From the NCBI GenBank assembly GCA_020740775.1, contig JAHEWK010000027.1, positions 186,001 through 250,000 on the forward strand: a DNA stretch of 64,000 nt, given 5' to 3'. This DNA comes from Ilyonectria destructans. Its lineage: Eukaryota > Ascomycota > Sordariomycetes > Hypocreales > Nectriaceae. The notes under the pieces were generated by a model. The model searched no databases. It saw nothing but the letters and a program-made list of their open reading frames with translations, and was not told the DNA's origin. A program made the position numbers and the translations under genes. How positions within the stretch are numbered: the stretch's first letter is position 1; each line of letters opens with the position of its first letter. This document shows, in pieces, positions 1 through 10,114 of this stretch.

Positions 1-1542
1 CTTCAAGGAACCTAGAATCCTCAGTTGGGTGTAAAGTGGAAAACACTTGATTCCCAGCATCATTATCTTCTTGCGGTGTTGTCATGTCCCAATTATGTTG
101 AGTTGGGACGGATGTGCCACCGATCGCTAGTACGCAGTACGCCAACATGTACAAGGAGGATTTTGACAGTCAGATATTCTCAGGGAAGACTGAATCAGTG
201 TTATGAGGACCAATGTTTACAGTCACCAGGACTTGTCAGCTCCATCTTCTAGCACTATCGCTTCAGAGATTTGGTCCACAATTACTTTGTGTTTAGGGTA
301 GCAGGCGAGCTCTGGTGAGACTCTGTCACACATCTGTGTCCGCCATGACACAACACAGCAATTGCGCCGCCTTCCCCTGGTTCATTTCATCAGGGACGCA
401 AGGTTTTAGTACTAGCGGTCACCTACATCATCCAACAATCCGCGTTACTGTATTGGAGGGAATACGGATGCAGCCTGAAGGAGGCGTCGACCCCGCCCGG
501 CTGGTGAGCTCCCAATCTAACGCATGTTTCCTAAAGAGCCCAACACAGCGTCATAATGACACGTCACTATACTCAATAAGACCGGAATGTCCTCGGGATT
601 GGGGCTAGCTTACGGTGGTTGGTGCTATTGCCTGCTTCAACACGAAAATTGTCATGGCTGATGAACAGGGGCTACGTCAATGGAACTGGTTTGGTGCCGA
701 GCGGAGCCTCTTGGTCTAGCCTTTAAGAAGCTTCCGCGGTCGCTTCATACGTGTGCTCAAATTCTGTTCGTTCAAAATTCCAATCGCAACATTATATTTT
801 CTGCTACGCCACCTTGTCACGTTGATTCTTCACTGCAAGGTACATCAACATGGGAAATGTGGAGAGCAGACAAAAAGGGTCCAAATCTGTTTATGAATCT
901 TCATTTATACTAAGCTTGCGTGCCAAACGAAAATCAGGAGCAGTTGGTGTGCCTCCACATCTTCCCAGACATTTGCTAATGCTGATAGTTGGTCATAATC
1001 GCTGGGTCCGATGTGTTTGGCCAATGGAAGGACCAGTTGCGTAGCCTTGAGTCTTGTGGAACACCATGTTTCCAGGCAGGATCCCTAAGATCGGGGCATA
1101 TAGATAGGCCCTACTTGGTTGACACAGGAACGTCTGGGAATGCAAGTACAATACTTGTGCTGCAGACAGAACGCAACCTCGTCCTTAACATGCATCTTTC
1201 TTCATTCCCCGACGGCTTGAAGGTAATATGGCTAGAAGAGAAGAAGGAGAAAAAATTAGACAACATCGGTACTCTTCTATATCTCATTATTACTGAAAAA
1301 TAAAGGCGTTGCACTCTGCTCTGTCAGGAAGGGTCTACAGTGTGGTTCAGTGGTTCTTATTTCGGTTCGCAATTCCTCTATGTAGATGCAGATGTCTATT
1401 CGCTCGACTCTAATCGTGAGGGGATGAAGTTCTTCAGTGCTGTTGAAAACGGCAGTGAACTGGCATACTGGCTTTGATCTAATGGTATGGACGGTTTTTC
1501 ATCCTTGCTTCTGGAATCCTCCGTGATAGGGCATTGATGAGC
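1..1542. other. No recognisable gene
   Basis: I see only short overlapping open frames with no family motifs, no intron-exon structure and no clear repeat. Nothing here can be supported as a gene. Confidence 0.5.
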
Positions 1543-2807
1543 TTATGTTCGACGTTGCTTTCGACCCGGTGGAAGCCCGTTCTGCATCTGGGCAAGCACC
1601 TTTCGCAATTCTGATTCGTTTTTATCCTTGTCGACATGATGCACGCGAACATGCCTAGAAAATATCACATCGGCTCGTCAACAGAGATATAGATTTCTGC
1701 TTACCTTTGGAGATTGTCTGGGCGTGGGTATTTGTGTTTCCTGGGCAGAAGGGACAGACATAGCCTGGCGAATTATGAACGAGGCCATGTCTGATCATTT
1801 CGTTTTTGCGCTTGAAGCCCTTGCCACCCTCGGCCCGCGGGCAACCTTGGACAGGGCAGTAATGTGGACGGGCGGATGAATGCACATTGGCGTGGGAATT
1901 GAGGAGGTATTGCGTTTGAAAGGCCGGAACTGTGCAACCAGCGAAGTCACAAACGTAGGCGCCAGTAACAGGGGGGGGGTGGTGTTGCTTGTGTGATTAA
2001 CGCCAGAGGCTGGTGCGGTTGGCGTGGAAGCGGGATGAATTCGGTGGGGTTTGTCTATAGGAGGTGGGCGCTGACAACTCTCCTTTGGGGTTGCTGAAGG
2101 CTGAGTTGGAAGAGATTCGAATCGAGGCCTGACATCGCCAGTTTGTAGCCGTGGTTCGTTGTGGCTATCATTGACGAGGACGGGGCCGGGTATAGAACTA
2201 GCAAATGACTCTACTTCGTGCGATTTTCGCGCCGTTGCTCGTATCGCAGCTGCGGCAATTGCATGAAGATTAAGAGCTGGCTCGGCATGTTGAGAGACCG
2301 ACACGGCCGGCGTGGAATCGGAGGAATCAGGTCGTGGAGATTCGGTCGTAACAGGTGCGTTCGGATCGCCATTTGTCGAAGATGGTTTAGTTGCGGGAGA
2401 GTTGGATCTATGGCTGAATTCGAAGGCTCTACCATCGTGAGCATTGCCGACGGGGATGGAATTGGGGTTGGCAGAGGGAACGGGGATACGCCTGTTTGCT
2501 GGACTTCTGTCGGAAACAGCTATTTAAGCTGCAGCAAGTCCCTTAAGGCTATCATGTTGGACATCTGTAGCCAGTGCAATGATGTCTGCAGGGGGGGGCA
2601 ATGTCCCTTGAGCCGCTGCCCTTGCGATGTGCGGGTTGCGTCCATCACCCAAGCTGTGAAGAAGGCCAAATAGCCCGGAGCACCTGGGTTGTCTTCTTAA
2701 TCGGTTGCCTGTAGCACTGGACTTTGGGTGCGTTGGAGTACGACACGGCACACCGTAAGCGAGGACTACTAGGATCATCCGGACTACCGTTCTCTGCATC
2801 GATCATG
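1543..2807 (-). pseudogene. C2H2 zinc-finger protein pseudogene
   Basis: The minus strand encodes three successive C2H2 fingers of a common fungal type, presumably a nucleic-acid-binding regulator. Finger 1 runs from YVCDFAGC to a paired H..H ending NSHANVH. Finger 2 starts HYCPVQGC and ends RHGLVH. Finger 3 starts YVCPFCP and ends RHVRVHH, followed by the usual basic tail DKDKN. A 50-nt intron (1655-1704) splits the R codon of finger 3, and the frame stops at 1543. The reading frame breaks twice: at a nine-C run near 1971-1979 just before finger 1, and within finger 3 between FCP and KHKYPRP. Further frame changes occur in the Ser/Thr/Pro-rich N-terminal part, so the start is uncertain; an ATG near 2807 is one candidate. 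The motifs are visible directly. The pseudogene status follows from the frameshifts, unless the homopolymer is a sequencing error. Confidence 0.72.
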
Positions 2808-3502
2808 TTTGTCGGTGTTGGTGTTGTGCGTTTGGATTCATTTGTGTCGGAAGGGTTACGCCTAGCCTTGAGGCGTGCAATGGTGTCGTATGAGGATAGG
2901 TCGACTCGTTGTGGTGGTGATGTGTGGGACACAATGAAGTCGGTAGAAGTGGCAGACGTGGTGGGGAGTGCTCGAGAGTATAAGGTCAAGGTCGGGGCGA
3001 TGATACGAGGCCGAGTTCGTGATTGCTTGTTGAATGTGAAGCTTGGTGTGGGTGGGCAACGAGAAGTAGTATTCAATGCAGAGTGAGAGAGGAAGAGAGA
3101 GTAGAGAGAAAGATTTTGGTTTCCTGGACTCTGCAGAAGATACGGGAGTGTTTAGGTGGGTGACCCCGGGGAGGACGGGTTCTCCTCAGCGGAGGCGTGG
3201 CAGGGACAGGGGTTGGATGGAGTATGGTAAGTGGATGGAGGTGGATCTATGGTGGTACAGTGTGAATAGCACTGGTTACTGATGTTGTCTCCTCCCCACA
3301 TCACTATCTAGCCTGAAGTGCAGCCCCACTTGATTGGCCGCGCAATCTGCACTCCGGCGCTTGGTCCCAACCCTCGACTCCATTATTAAGGTACGATCGC
3401 AGCGCTGATTGCAAAGTGATCCCCTCGGAGCATCAGCCATCATGCGCACTAGCCGTGAATCGTACCGCTTACCATCACCACTCTCCCGAATACACACTCT
3501 CG

Positions 3503-3660
3503 ATGGAAAAGAAGTTCTCGTGTCCTAAGCCCAAATGCGACAAGTCATTCAGCGAATGCAAGGGCTGAAGCGTCACGATCGAAACGTCCATCCAACATGC
3601 TTGCTATCCAACCTTTATTTGCTTCCATTGCGACAACATGATCGTGACTCTTGGATCATT
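3503..3660 (+). pseudogene. Single C2H2 zinc-finger fragment, frameshifted
   Basis: An ATG at 3503 opens a peptide with FSCPKPKCDKSFSE. One frame later the sequence continues QGLKRHDRNVHP. Together they make one C-x4-C ... H-x4-H finger with a one-base shift between its halves. It is divergent from the zinc-finger pseudogene at 1543-2807, with about 0.7 kb between them. It is too short to be a functional gene and reads as a relic. No partner exons were found. Confidence 0.5.
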
Positions 3661-3835
3661 CAGACTAATACTAAATTTAACGTAACGTCCATGTCAAACT
3701 CATATTTATTATCACGTGTTCACATTAGTTATGTTGATGAATTAACGTTGCATGACCCGGTTCAAAAAAATCCCCAGAGACCCAACGTGACAAACAAGCC
3801 AGTTAAAATATTAACCACAAGCTTCATATGGACGT

Positions 3836-4710
3836 TCACTCGTGAAAAACTCGCTGCATCCAGGACGCGAGACTCCTCAACACAGCAAGAATCTTATACA
3901 GCCCGATCAAGCCTCTAGTGTCGCCCATGGCCACGTTTTCAACGATATCCTGAAGAGCGACAAGTCAGCCCGTTGCAAAAGGATCACAAGTCAAACAAGA
4001 ATACTCACAATTCTATCCCCTCTATCGCATGCAAACAAAAGAGACCACTCGTGCTCCATGATGAGAATCAAAGGCAACGTGATGATAGGCTCTTGGTTGG
4101 CTGGGAGCAAGACACTCATTCGCCGATGCCCGGCCGCGACCCTCTTCGAGAGTGCCAATTGCTATCTTAGACTCGATGGAGATAGCAATTGGCACGTACG
4201 TAACGGGCCCGTACACTGTCTTGTTCACTGAGCTCTGGCTGCCGGGTAGTTCATCCACGAGTGCTTGGATTCGCAAAAAAGCAGGTGGAGGGGGTCGTAC
4301 TCGGATGCCCCAGTCAATCATCTTGGAACGTGTGAAGTCGTAATGGGATGAGGCCTTCATTTCGGGGACAAACAGCTTGCTAATGCGTGCATGTGTGAGA
4401 ATTTCGCGATACAAGAACTGAAACGGGGCCAAGGCCAGTTTCAGTAGGGAGGATAGGTCGTCATCGTCGAAGAACCAGCGTTCCCTGACACCCCTGTGTG
4501 TAGCCCTGAGTTCCTCCACTGGACCCGACCCCAGCTCCGTGGGCTGCTGGAATATGCCGTCATCTTCACTTGGCGTCTCCGCTGACCATCCGCCCACGCC
4601 AGCTAACAAGCTGTCTAGCGTTCAAATCCCCATGTTAGTAAGGCGCTAAGGAAAAGAATGATAAGATATACTGAACCTTGTGACATAGTTTCGCACCGGG
4701 GAGTACTCAT
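3836..4710 (-). pseudogene. PD-(D/E)XK nuclease-like domain protein, internally deleted
   Basis: I recognise this as the fungal PD-(D/E)XK nuclease-like family from memory of its conserved blocks: ILTHARISK..VPEMKA, SHYDFTRSKMIDWGI, PIAISIESK (putative catalytic E-x-K), TLPLILIMEHEWSLLFACD, and MGDTRG..GLYKILAVLR near the C-terminus. The gene model is exon 1 4677-4710 (ATG at 4710), a 62-nt intron (4615-4676), exon 2, then an intron starting GTGAGT after the CDRGDRI block and a final exon ending at the TGA at 3836-3838. Just after the E-x-K motif the frame shifts. A short stretch normally found between EEGR and the HRRM/LLPAN block is missing, so the active-site region is damaged. The N-terminus is also shorter than I expect for the family. 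Biological role unknown; nuclease activity is a fold-level inference. Confidence 0.62.
4152..4195. repeat. Perfect 16-bp inverted repeat over the nuclease E-x-K codons
   Basis: Arms at 4152-4167 and 4180-4195 are exact reverse complements around a 12-nt loop. They code for the PIAIS..KIAIG residues either side of the putative catalytic E-x-K. This could be chance codon use, or a hairpin that promoted the neighbouring deletion. Confidence 0.6.
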
Positions 4711-4900
4711 TGTACTAACTTTATGAAGCGAGGTTATATGATCCGTTGATGAAGATGAAGGACTTAATTGACGTTATGAGTGCATTTGGAGATAGAAATA
4801 AAAAGACGAGGGAAGACAGGAAGGGTGGTATTTAAGGCGTGTGAATGTTTGCCCCTCGGCCTAATTGACTCTATAAGAGATGTCGATGATGGAAGTCACT

Positions 4901-5155
4901 ACGCAGCTGCGTGATGAAATATGAACAGAGCCAACGAGAAAGGCTACAGAACAGTCAAGAGTTAGGCGTAGTGGGGCTGGTGCTGTAAACCCATCTCTAG
5001 TACACAATTGCGGAGTCGTAGTACACAGTTGTGGAGTCTTACGCAGCAGCAGCGTACTAAAATATGAATAGAGCCAACGAGAAGGGCTACAGAACAGTCA
5101 AGAGTTAGGCGTAGTGGGGCTGGTGCTGCAAACCCATCTCTAGTACGCAGTTGCG
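4901..5155. repeat. Two-copy tandem duplication, about 140-bp period
   Basis: The segment beginning ACGCAGC at 4901 recurs at 5041. Both copies contain a shared block (GAGCCAACGAGAA.. GGCTACAGAACAGTCAAGAG.. through CCCATCTCTAGTAC) with few differences. The second copy is slightly truncated. No coding function seen; it lies between the nuclease pseudogene and the kinase pseudogene. Confidence 0.75.
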
Positions 5156-5450
5156 TAGTTCAAGTCATCAGCGTGCGGTCGGCACAACTGTGCACAACCA
5201 ATCAAATCCAGCAACGCTGGCAGCCTCAGTATTCGACGCAGGAGACTCCGGTATTTTAATCCCTTCCAACTCCCCCGTCGATTCTGATCAACCTGGACCA
5301 CTTGCTGAAGGGAACGGCGAGAAGAATTCGCATCACCCGTGATACTACATCAACTACAAAACCGGCCAAATGACTACCGAGGCTCTCACCGACGGTTAGA
5401 TTCCCTACAATACGGTATTGCCAGCAGTGACTAATAACTTCCGAATTCGA
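5151..5450 (+). pseudogene. Possible decayed ORF with Trp-to-stop changes
   Basis: One frame continues beyond its TGA at 5340-5342 as YYINYKTGQMTTEALTDG, reaches a TAG, then continues IPYNT. Both stops sit where a Trp codon (TGG) would give a smooth sequence, matching the G-to-A direction seen in other broken genes here. The family is not recognised, and the region may be non-coding. Confidence 0.22.
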
Positions 5451-5725
5451 TCACCTAACCACTACGGAGCATCTTTTGGAAATCTCGTGAGTGTTGCGGC
5501 GCCATACCCCTTCCTACCCAGGGAGGCGCAGTAAGTACTGTAGTTGATCAGCTATCTTTTACGCCTACCAGCCTGCCACTCTGGTAAGTGGTAAGCGTGG
5601 ATAGACTGTCTTGTTTCGGGACCTGAGGATTCATAAGATGATAGGATTCTCTACATGCGGAAAACTATCTGGAATTCGACGCTACTCCGGATGCTTTTCG
5701 CCAGCTGCTGGATGAATCGACATTC

Positions 5726-6700
5726 TTAAACTGGATTCGCGTACTTCCGGTGACCTCTTTGGTTTTTTGGTTGTGCTCGACTCTTCGACGCGGAAGCGGG
5801 CGCTGCTGCCGCTGGAGCCTTAGTGCTAGCCTGTGCAGGATTGACGAGAGGCGGAACCCGATACAGTGGAGTGGTGAGTCCTTTTCCATTGTAGCACTCA
5901 ACAAGCATCTATGCCGCAGAAGCACGCTCCTCTAGGTTGACCCTCGACATCTCTTGAATGTTAGAAACAGCGTCGGCTACCGAAAGAACCGCCTTTTGGG
6001 CATCCTCAACGTACCTGAATCCATCTGATCGCCGGCGAAATCCTCTCACGTCCAACGTCCACAACATGGCGACGCATAGCGACCAGATGTCGACCTTGTG
6101 TGTCTGTCCCCCCTTTTGGAACATCTCTGGAGCCATGTAAAGTGGACTGCCAGCGAAGGCCGCCGCGATACCAGCGCGGTTGCAGAAACCGAAATCTCCA
6201 AGTTGGAAGTGATACTGGCTCGACTGCGAAGTCCATAATGTGTGGCTAGTACTAGCATTAGCCCACAAGCACGACAGTTAGGAAGGAAATCCTGTCTCAC
6301 TTACGTGGCTAAGCCTGGAAAGAGTTTCTACCTCACGCTTCAACGCGTTGGACAACATTTTCCTCTCTGACGCTCCCGTGGGCCGCTTTAGGATCTTGAC
6401 AGCCATGATCTTCCCCGTGTCCGCATCGACGGCCTTTTGCACGACTCCAAACTGCCCAGATCTGAGCTGCTTTCTTATTATCTCCAGGCTGGCACTGGCA
6501 CGGGTGACCGGCCTGCCTGCGTATGATATCATCATACCAGGTCGCAAGAAGATTTGCTTTCTCTGCCTGGGTTGCTCGAGTCGGTTGCATTTGCGGAAGT
6601 ACGTGGCCAATTCGCGAGGCAACCAGTGCTAATGCACGGCAGCAAGAGCTGCATTGCCCGTCGCCCCTAGCTTCATTTTCCGAGCGCACAAGCACACCGC
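5726..6700 (-). pseudogene. Ser/Thr protein kinase pseudogene lacking the catalytic loop
   Basis: Two halves of a kinase domain are present on the minus strand. The N-lobe has a glycine-rich loop (RSGQFGVV) and the ATP-binding lysine block (IMAVKIL). The C-lobe has LGDFGFCNRAG (DFG magnesium-binding motif), GSPLYMAPEMF (APE motif) and DIWSL. After LSRLSH a GTAAGT donor opens an intron ending near 6247. The next exon enters directly at QYHFQLGDFG, so the HRD catalytic loop and the lobes between are missing. In the C-terminal part a TAG (5909-5911) lies between SAA and MLVECYNG where a CAG would fit, a RIP-type change. The N-terminal portion also shifts frame near 6550. The gene cannot encode an active kinase. 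The upstream part belongs to the segment duplicated at 56.5 kb. Confidence 0.7.
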
Positions 6701-7650
6701 CTCACTCTTGACGCCATGTAGGAGAGGACGGATCATGTAGGTGCCCGTCCTGCTACAAGAAGATACCCTATCGTATGGCTGTCTGCCTTACCTCTCCGGC
6801 GTGAAGGAAGAAACCTGGTGAAAAGGGGAATAAATAGGGCACCGCACCGCAGAGTTCCTCTGACCTCAACAACCGACAAAACAGCGGCTTCGAGACGTCC
6901 GTGCCACTTTGCAGGAAGCCAGGGCGCACAATGTACAGAGTATCCATACTAGCTCAGGTCTCGCGCTGGTCTGGAGCATCGGTCGGCAAGGGCGTGTGAA
7001 CCCGGCGCTGAAGGTGTTGGGTCTCCACGTTTTGCGTCAGATGGCGAGAGGGCCGAGTAGGGAAGATAAGTGGCAACGAGTGGCTCTGGACAAACGATGC
7101 GGCATCTAGATGCGTCGCTTTCCGCCCCACCTCTACCGGAACAAATCCCCAAGGTTCCGGTTTTGGGTCTGGGCCAAAGGGCGTAAAGTCTGGACATTTT
7201 TTGGTCAAACAAGCGCACCCCCACGAGTAATTCCCTTCACCTCTCATGCCGTCGGGCAAGATTGGCCTCCCACACTAGACTTACGGCTTGGGGTCTTTTC
7301 CCCCTCAAAATCCCTTTCCATTGCTTGCCTGTGGGTGTGAAGGGGCATGAGGTGTCACATTCCTACGGGCCTAGTGTGCTGTTTTCCCGTCGTTGATGGC
7401 ACCTCTTAGTTCCCAGTGGCAAATTCCGCCAGAGAGGGACTTGAAGCTGGCGAGTAGCAGATTGTGAATCAAGTCAACATATGGCTTCTGTACTTGATTC
7501 GTATTAGGTCTATTCAACGTCATTGACGGGTTCCCCGTCCATACTATAGTATCCCCGCGACTGAAGTCACTTGTAGTACACCGGCCAGTAATCGAGTTCA
7601 CGGGCCTCTCGAGCCGGATTCCGTTCCTCGAGGAGAGCGGGCAAGAATTA
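6484..7650. repeat. Direct segmental duplication, copy 1 (partner 56458-57822)
   Basis: From the block GGCTGGCACTGGCACGGGTG near 6486 this segment aligns with 56461 onward in the same orientation. It runs through the kinase 5' region, the intergenic stretch and the calpain C-terminal codons, ending near 7650. Differences are mostly scattered substitutions. This copy lacks about 170 bp that the partner carries near 56880-57060. A second indel lies near 7583-7590. Confidence 0.85.
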
Positions 7651-7682
7651 AAGAGAGGGTATGAGTGTCTTAGGCCTTCCAT
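7371..7682 (-). pseudogene. Calpain-like protease, C-terminal fragment
   Basis: The minus-strand peptide RGDTIVWTG..SMTLNRPN..CHWELRGAINDGKTAH is nearly the same as the C-terminus of the calpain pseudogene at 57566-59188. The upstream protease domain is absent. The fragment sits at the end of the direct duplication, so it was probably copied with it. Confidence 0.65.
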
Positions 7683-7690
7683 AATGAACC

Positions 7691-9300
7691 CTGCTAGCGC
7701 TTATACTCCTCGCCCGGCCACCTCCATTCCACATTTGCCCAACCCTCCCTCTTCAGGATTGTGCATCAACAGTGGTAGTGTACTTCGTACTCACCGCCCA
7801 GCGCAAAAGCTGTGCACTCATCATCTCTTCAAATAAGGCTATGTTTGTTCCTCACGATGCGCCTCCGACTCAATCCTCTCATGCATCTGGTTGCACCATA
7901 AAGCTAATAGCTTTTTTTCTCAACAGAACACAGCTGCCAATCAACGCATTTCACTTACACCACGGACAAGCTGCAACCAAATATCTACGTTGACTAGCTT
8001 TCTGTCAGCTTTCGACGAAAGCTAGTTGCTACTGGCGAGCCCAAGTGTGGGGGACGGCGAGTCTAGACGCGCAGTCAGAATTGAGATGGGTGGATGAGGC
8101 TGAGCTGGTCAGGACAGGGTCCAGGATCAGAGTGGATACTCTTTGGGTGCTTGTAGCCTTCTGACAAGTCATTCACACAGTGCCAGAGTGGCGTCAATAT
8201 GACTAGGGTCTTTGTCCGTGCTGACTGCAAGGTGTAGTTCAACTAGCGCCGTGGGGTGCTCTTGGACGCCGTGGGGCACCAACAGGGGTGATTACATTCT
8301 TGTCCGCTACCGGCCCACTGCAACCGCCGAGATAGTTTCTATCGATTCAATTCTGGCGACGGGCGTCTTCTGTCTAGATCTCCTCCAGATAAGGTGGCAG
8401 AGGTGGATGGTTTATCAGCCCACGTAGCCACGAGGCCAGACGCCAAGGTGCCAGTAAGGCTTGGTATTCTCATGGCCTTAGCCGGGAGTATATTGTACTC
8501 GGACTCGGTACTGTTCACTCCGCAGAGCACCAATAGGGGCCGTTATAGGGGTGAAGGGTTGAACAGGCGTGTCACATTCTACAAAGACACCTTGGAAGAA
8601 GGGTGTTGCTACGGGAAAGGTGGACGGTGGATGGAACAGGGGGCTAACTAGGGCGCAAAATTGGCAGGATTTTCATTTGTCCAGCAAGCAGGCATTATCC
8701 GGACAAGTTCATGCGCAAGAATACCGTCAAGGACAATCTTGGTCAAGGCTATCGTCGGAAATCTGGTGTTCCACCCACCTGCGCCAGCAAGGGAGAAGAG
8801 CAAGATGACTGCTTCTACGTGTGTAATCGGACTCATTGCCGCATTGCCGCATTGCCGCATTACCGCGATGCACCGCGTATCCAGTACGTGACCCTCTGGG
8901 CTATTCCCACCAGAGTCAAGTTCCGGGCATAGAAGCGCGACTAGAACCATGCAAATATCCACCGGTGTCGCCATTCGAATGGCCATCCCACTGCCGTTAG
9001 CGGACTATTTCTTCGATATCGTTGACATGATCCCCAATGGACGGAGTGAGCCCGCGAGAACGCGATCGGCACAGGTGTGTTTGGCGTCGCAAATACGTCC
9101 CCCCGCCATCCTCGCCTTCGCGTCTGACTCTCCATAATATCGCGTCCTATACGTATTATTCGGCGTTCTGCCATAAATTTCTCGATATGATTAGGTATTC
9201 AATCATGTACTCAATATACAGATACAATCTTTTTGTCATTAGATCTATATTACTGTTGCCGCTTATTGCTCACATCAACGACCTCCTTTACTCTGTCCCC
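7691..9300. other. No recognisable gene; short GCATTGCC tandem repeat
   Basis: Only unrecognised short frames are present, including a 112-codon minus-strand frame at 8648-8986 with no family signature. A small tandem array of an 8-bp unit (ATTGCCGC, about four copies) lies at 8834-8866. Confidence 0.45.
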
Positions 9301-9329
9301 AGAATAAGCACCTGTCAAATTCGCCCATT

Positions 9330-9560
9330 AGTGGCTCCAGGAGCAATTGCTCATCTGCAAGGAGCATATTTACTCCGCTACCGGGGTGAGCAATTACTCA
9401 TCCGCGAGGAGCAGATTTACTCTTTTACTCCACCACCGGAAAGAGCAACCGCAATTTAAAACTCCCCCATTGGTGGCTCCAGGAGCAATTGCTCATTCAC
9501 AAGGAGCAGATTTACTCTTTTACTCCGCCACTAGAAAGAGTAACCGCCATTTTACTCATT
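9330..9560. repeat. Tandem and palindromic repeat patch (GAGCAATTGCTC)
   Basis: The block TGGCTCCAGGAGCAATTGCT recurs at about 9332 and 9470, each followed by AAGGAGCA..TTTACTC and a CTCCRCCA..GAAAGAG segment. The 12-bp palindrome GAGCAATTGCTC is the core of both copies. Variant units (GAGCAATTACTC) lie between them. This is non-coding in appearance. Confidence 0.65.
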
Positions 9561-9831
9561 CGGACAAAAATATCATAGAGTCCGACTATAAAACTGGAGC
9601 TGCCGCCCTATGCCACTGGAGAGGATTCATGCAATAGCTTGAAATCAGCATCTGTCAACTAATACTATTTTTCCCTCGCCTCCTCTGCCTCACATCAGAC
9701 TGCAATCTTAGCAGGTCTAAAAGCGGCAGATTCAGAAAGACAATTCCTTATAAAGAATCGAGGAAGACTTTCTAAATCTAATTCTTCTTCATCCTACACT
9801 TCCTTTTTGAAGATTTGCAATCACGCACTTT

Positions 9832-9972
9832 ATCGATCATCGGCTTCCCCATCGGCTTCCCCGTTCGCTGCGCAGCCTCTATCTTCCTCCAGTTCCTGAG
9901 CTTCTGACGATCGAGAAACAATACCCAAGTCCACGCTATACTTGTCTGCAACGGAAAACTGTCGACTGCAGA
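9832..9972 (-). pseudogene. Est1-like protein, C-terminal scrap
   Basis: The minus-strand peptide SRQFSVADKYSVDLGIVS..SSEAQELEEDRG parallels the C-terminal part of Est1-like copy A (10115-12253) and copy C. It lies directly beyond copy A in the same orientation. It is therefore a partial tandem duplication of the gene end; a short in-frame duplication (NGEADGEADDR) precedes its stop. Confidence 0.6.
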
Positions 9973-10114
9973 GTCGTCGGCTTATAGAGCTGATAAGGTT
10001 GGTTGGGTTTGAGGGTGATGCAATATTAAGTCTTAATACCCCACGTGCTTATTCTAGTAGACCGAAAACCAACCGAGTTCTAGTATTATAATGTTGGCTC
10101 TCCCGCCACGCCAC

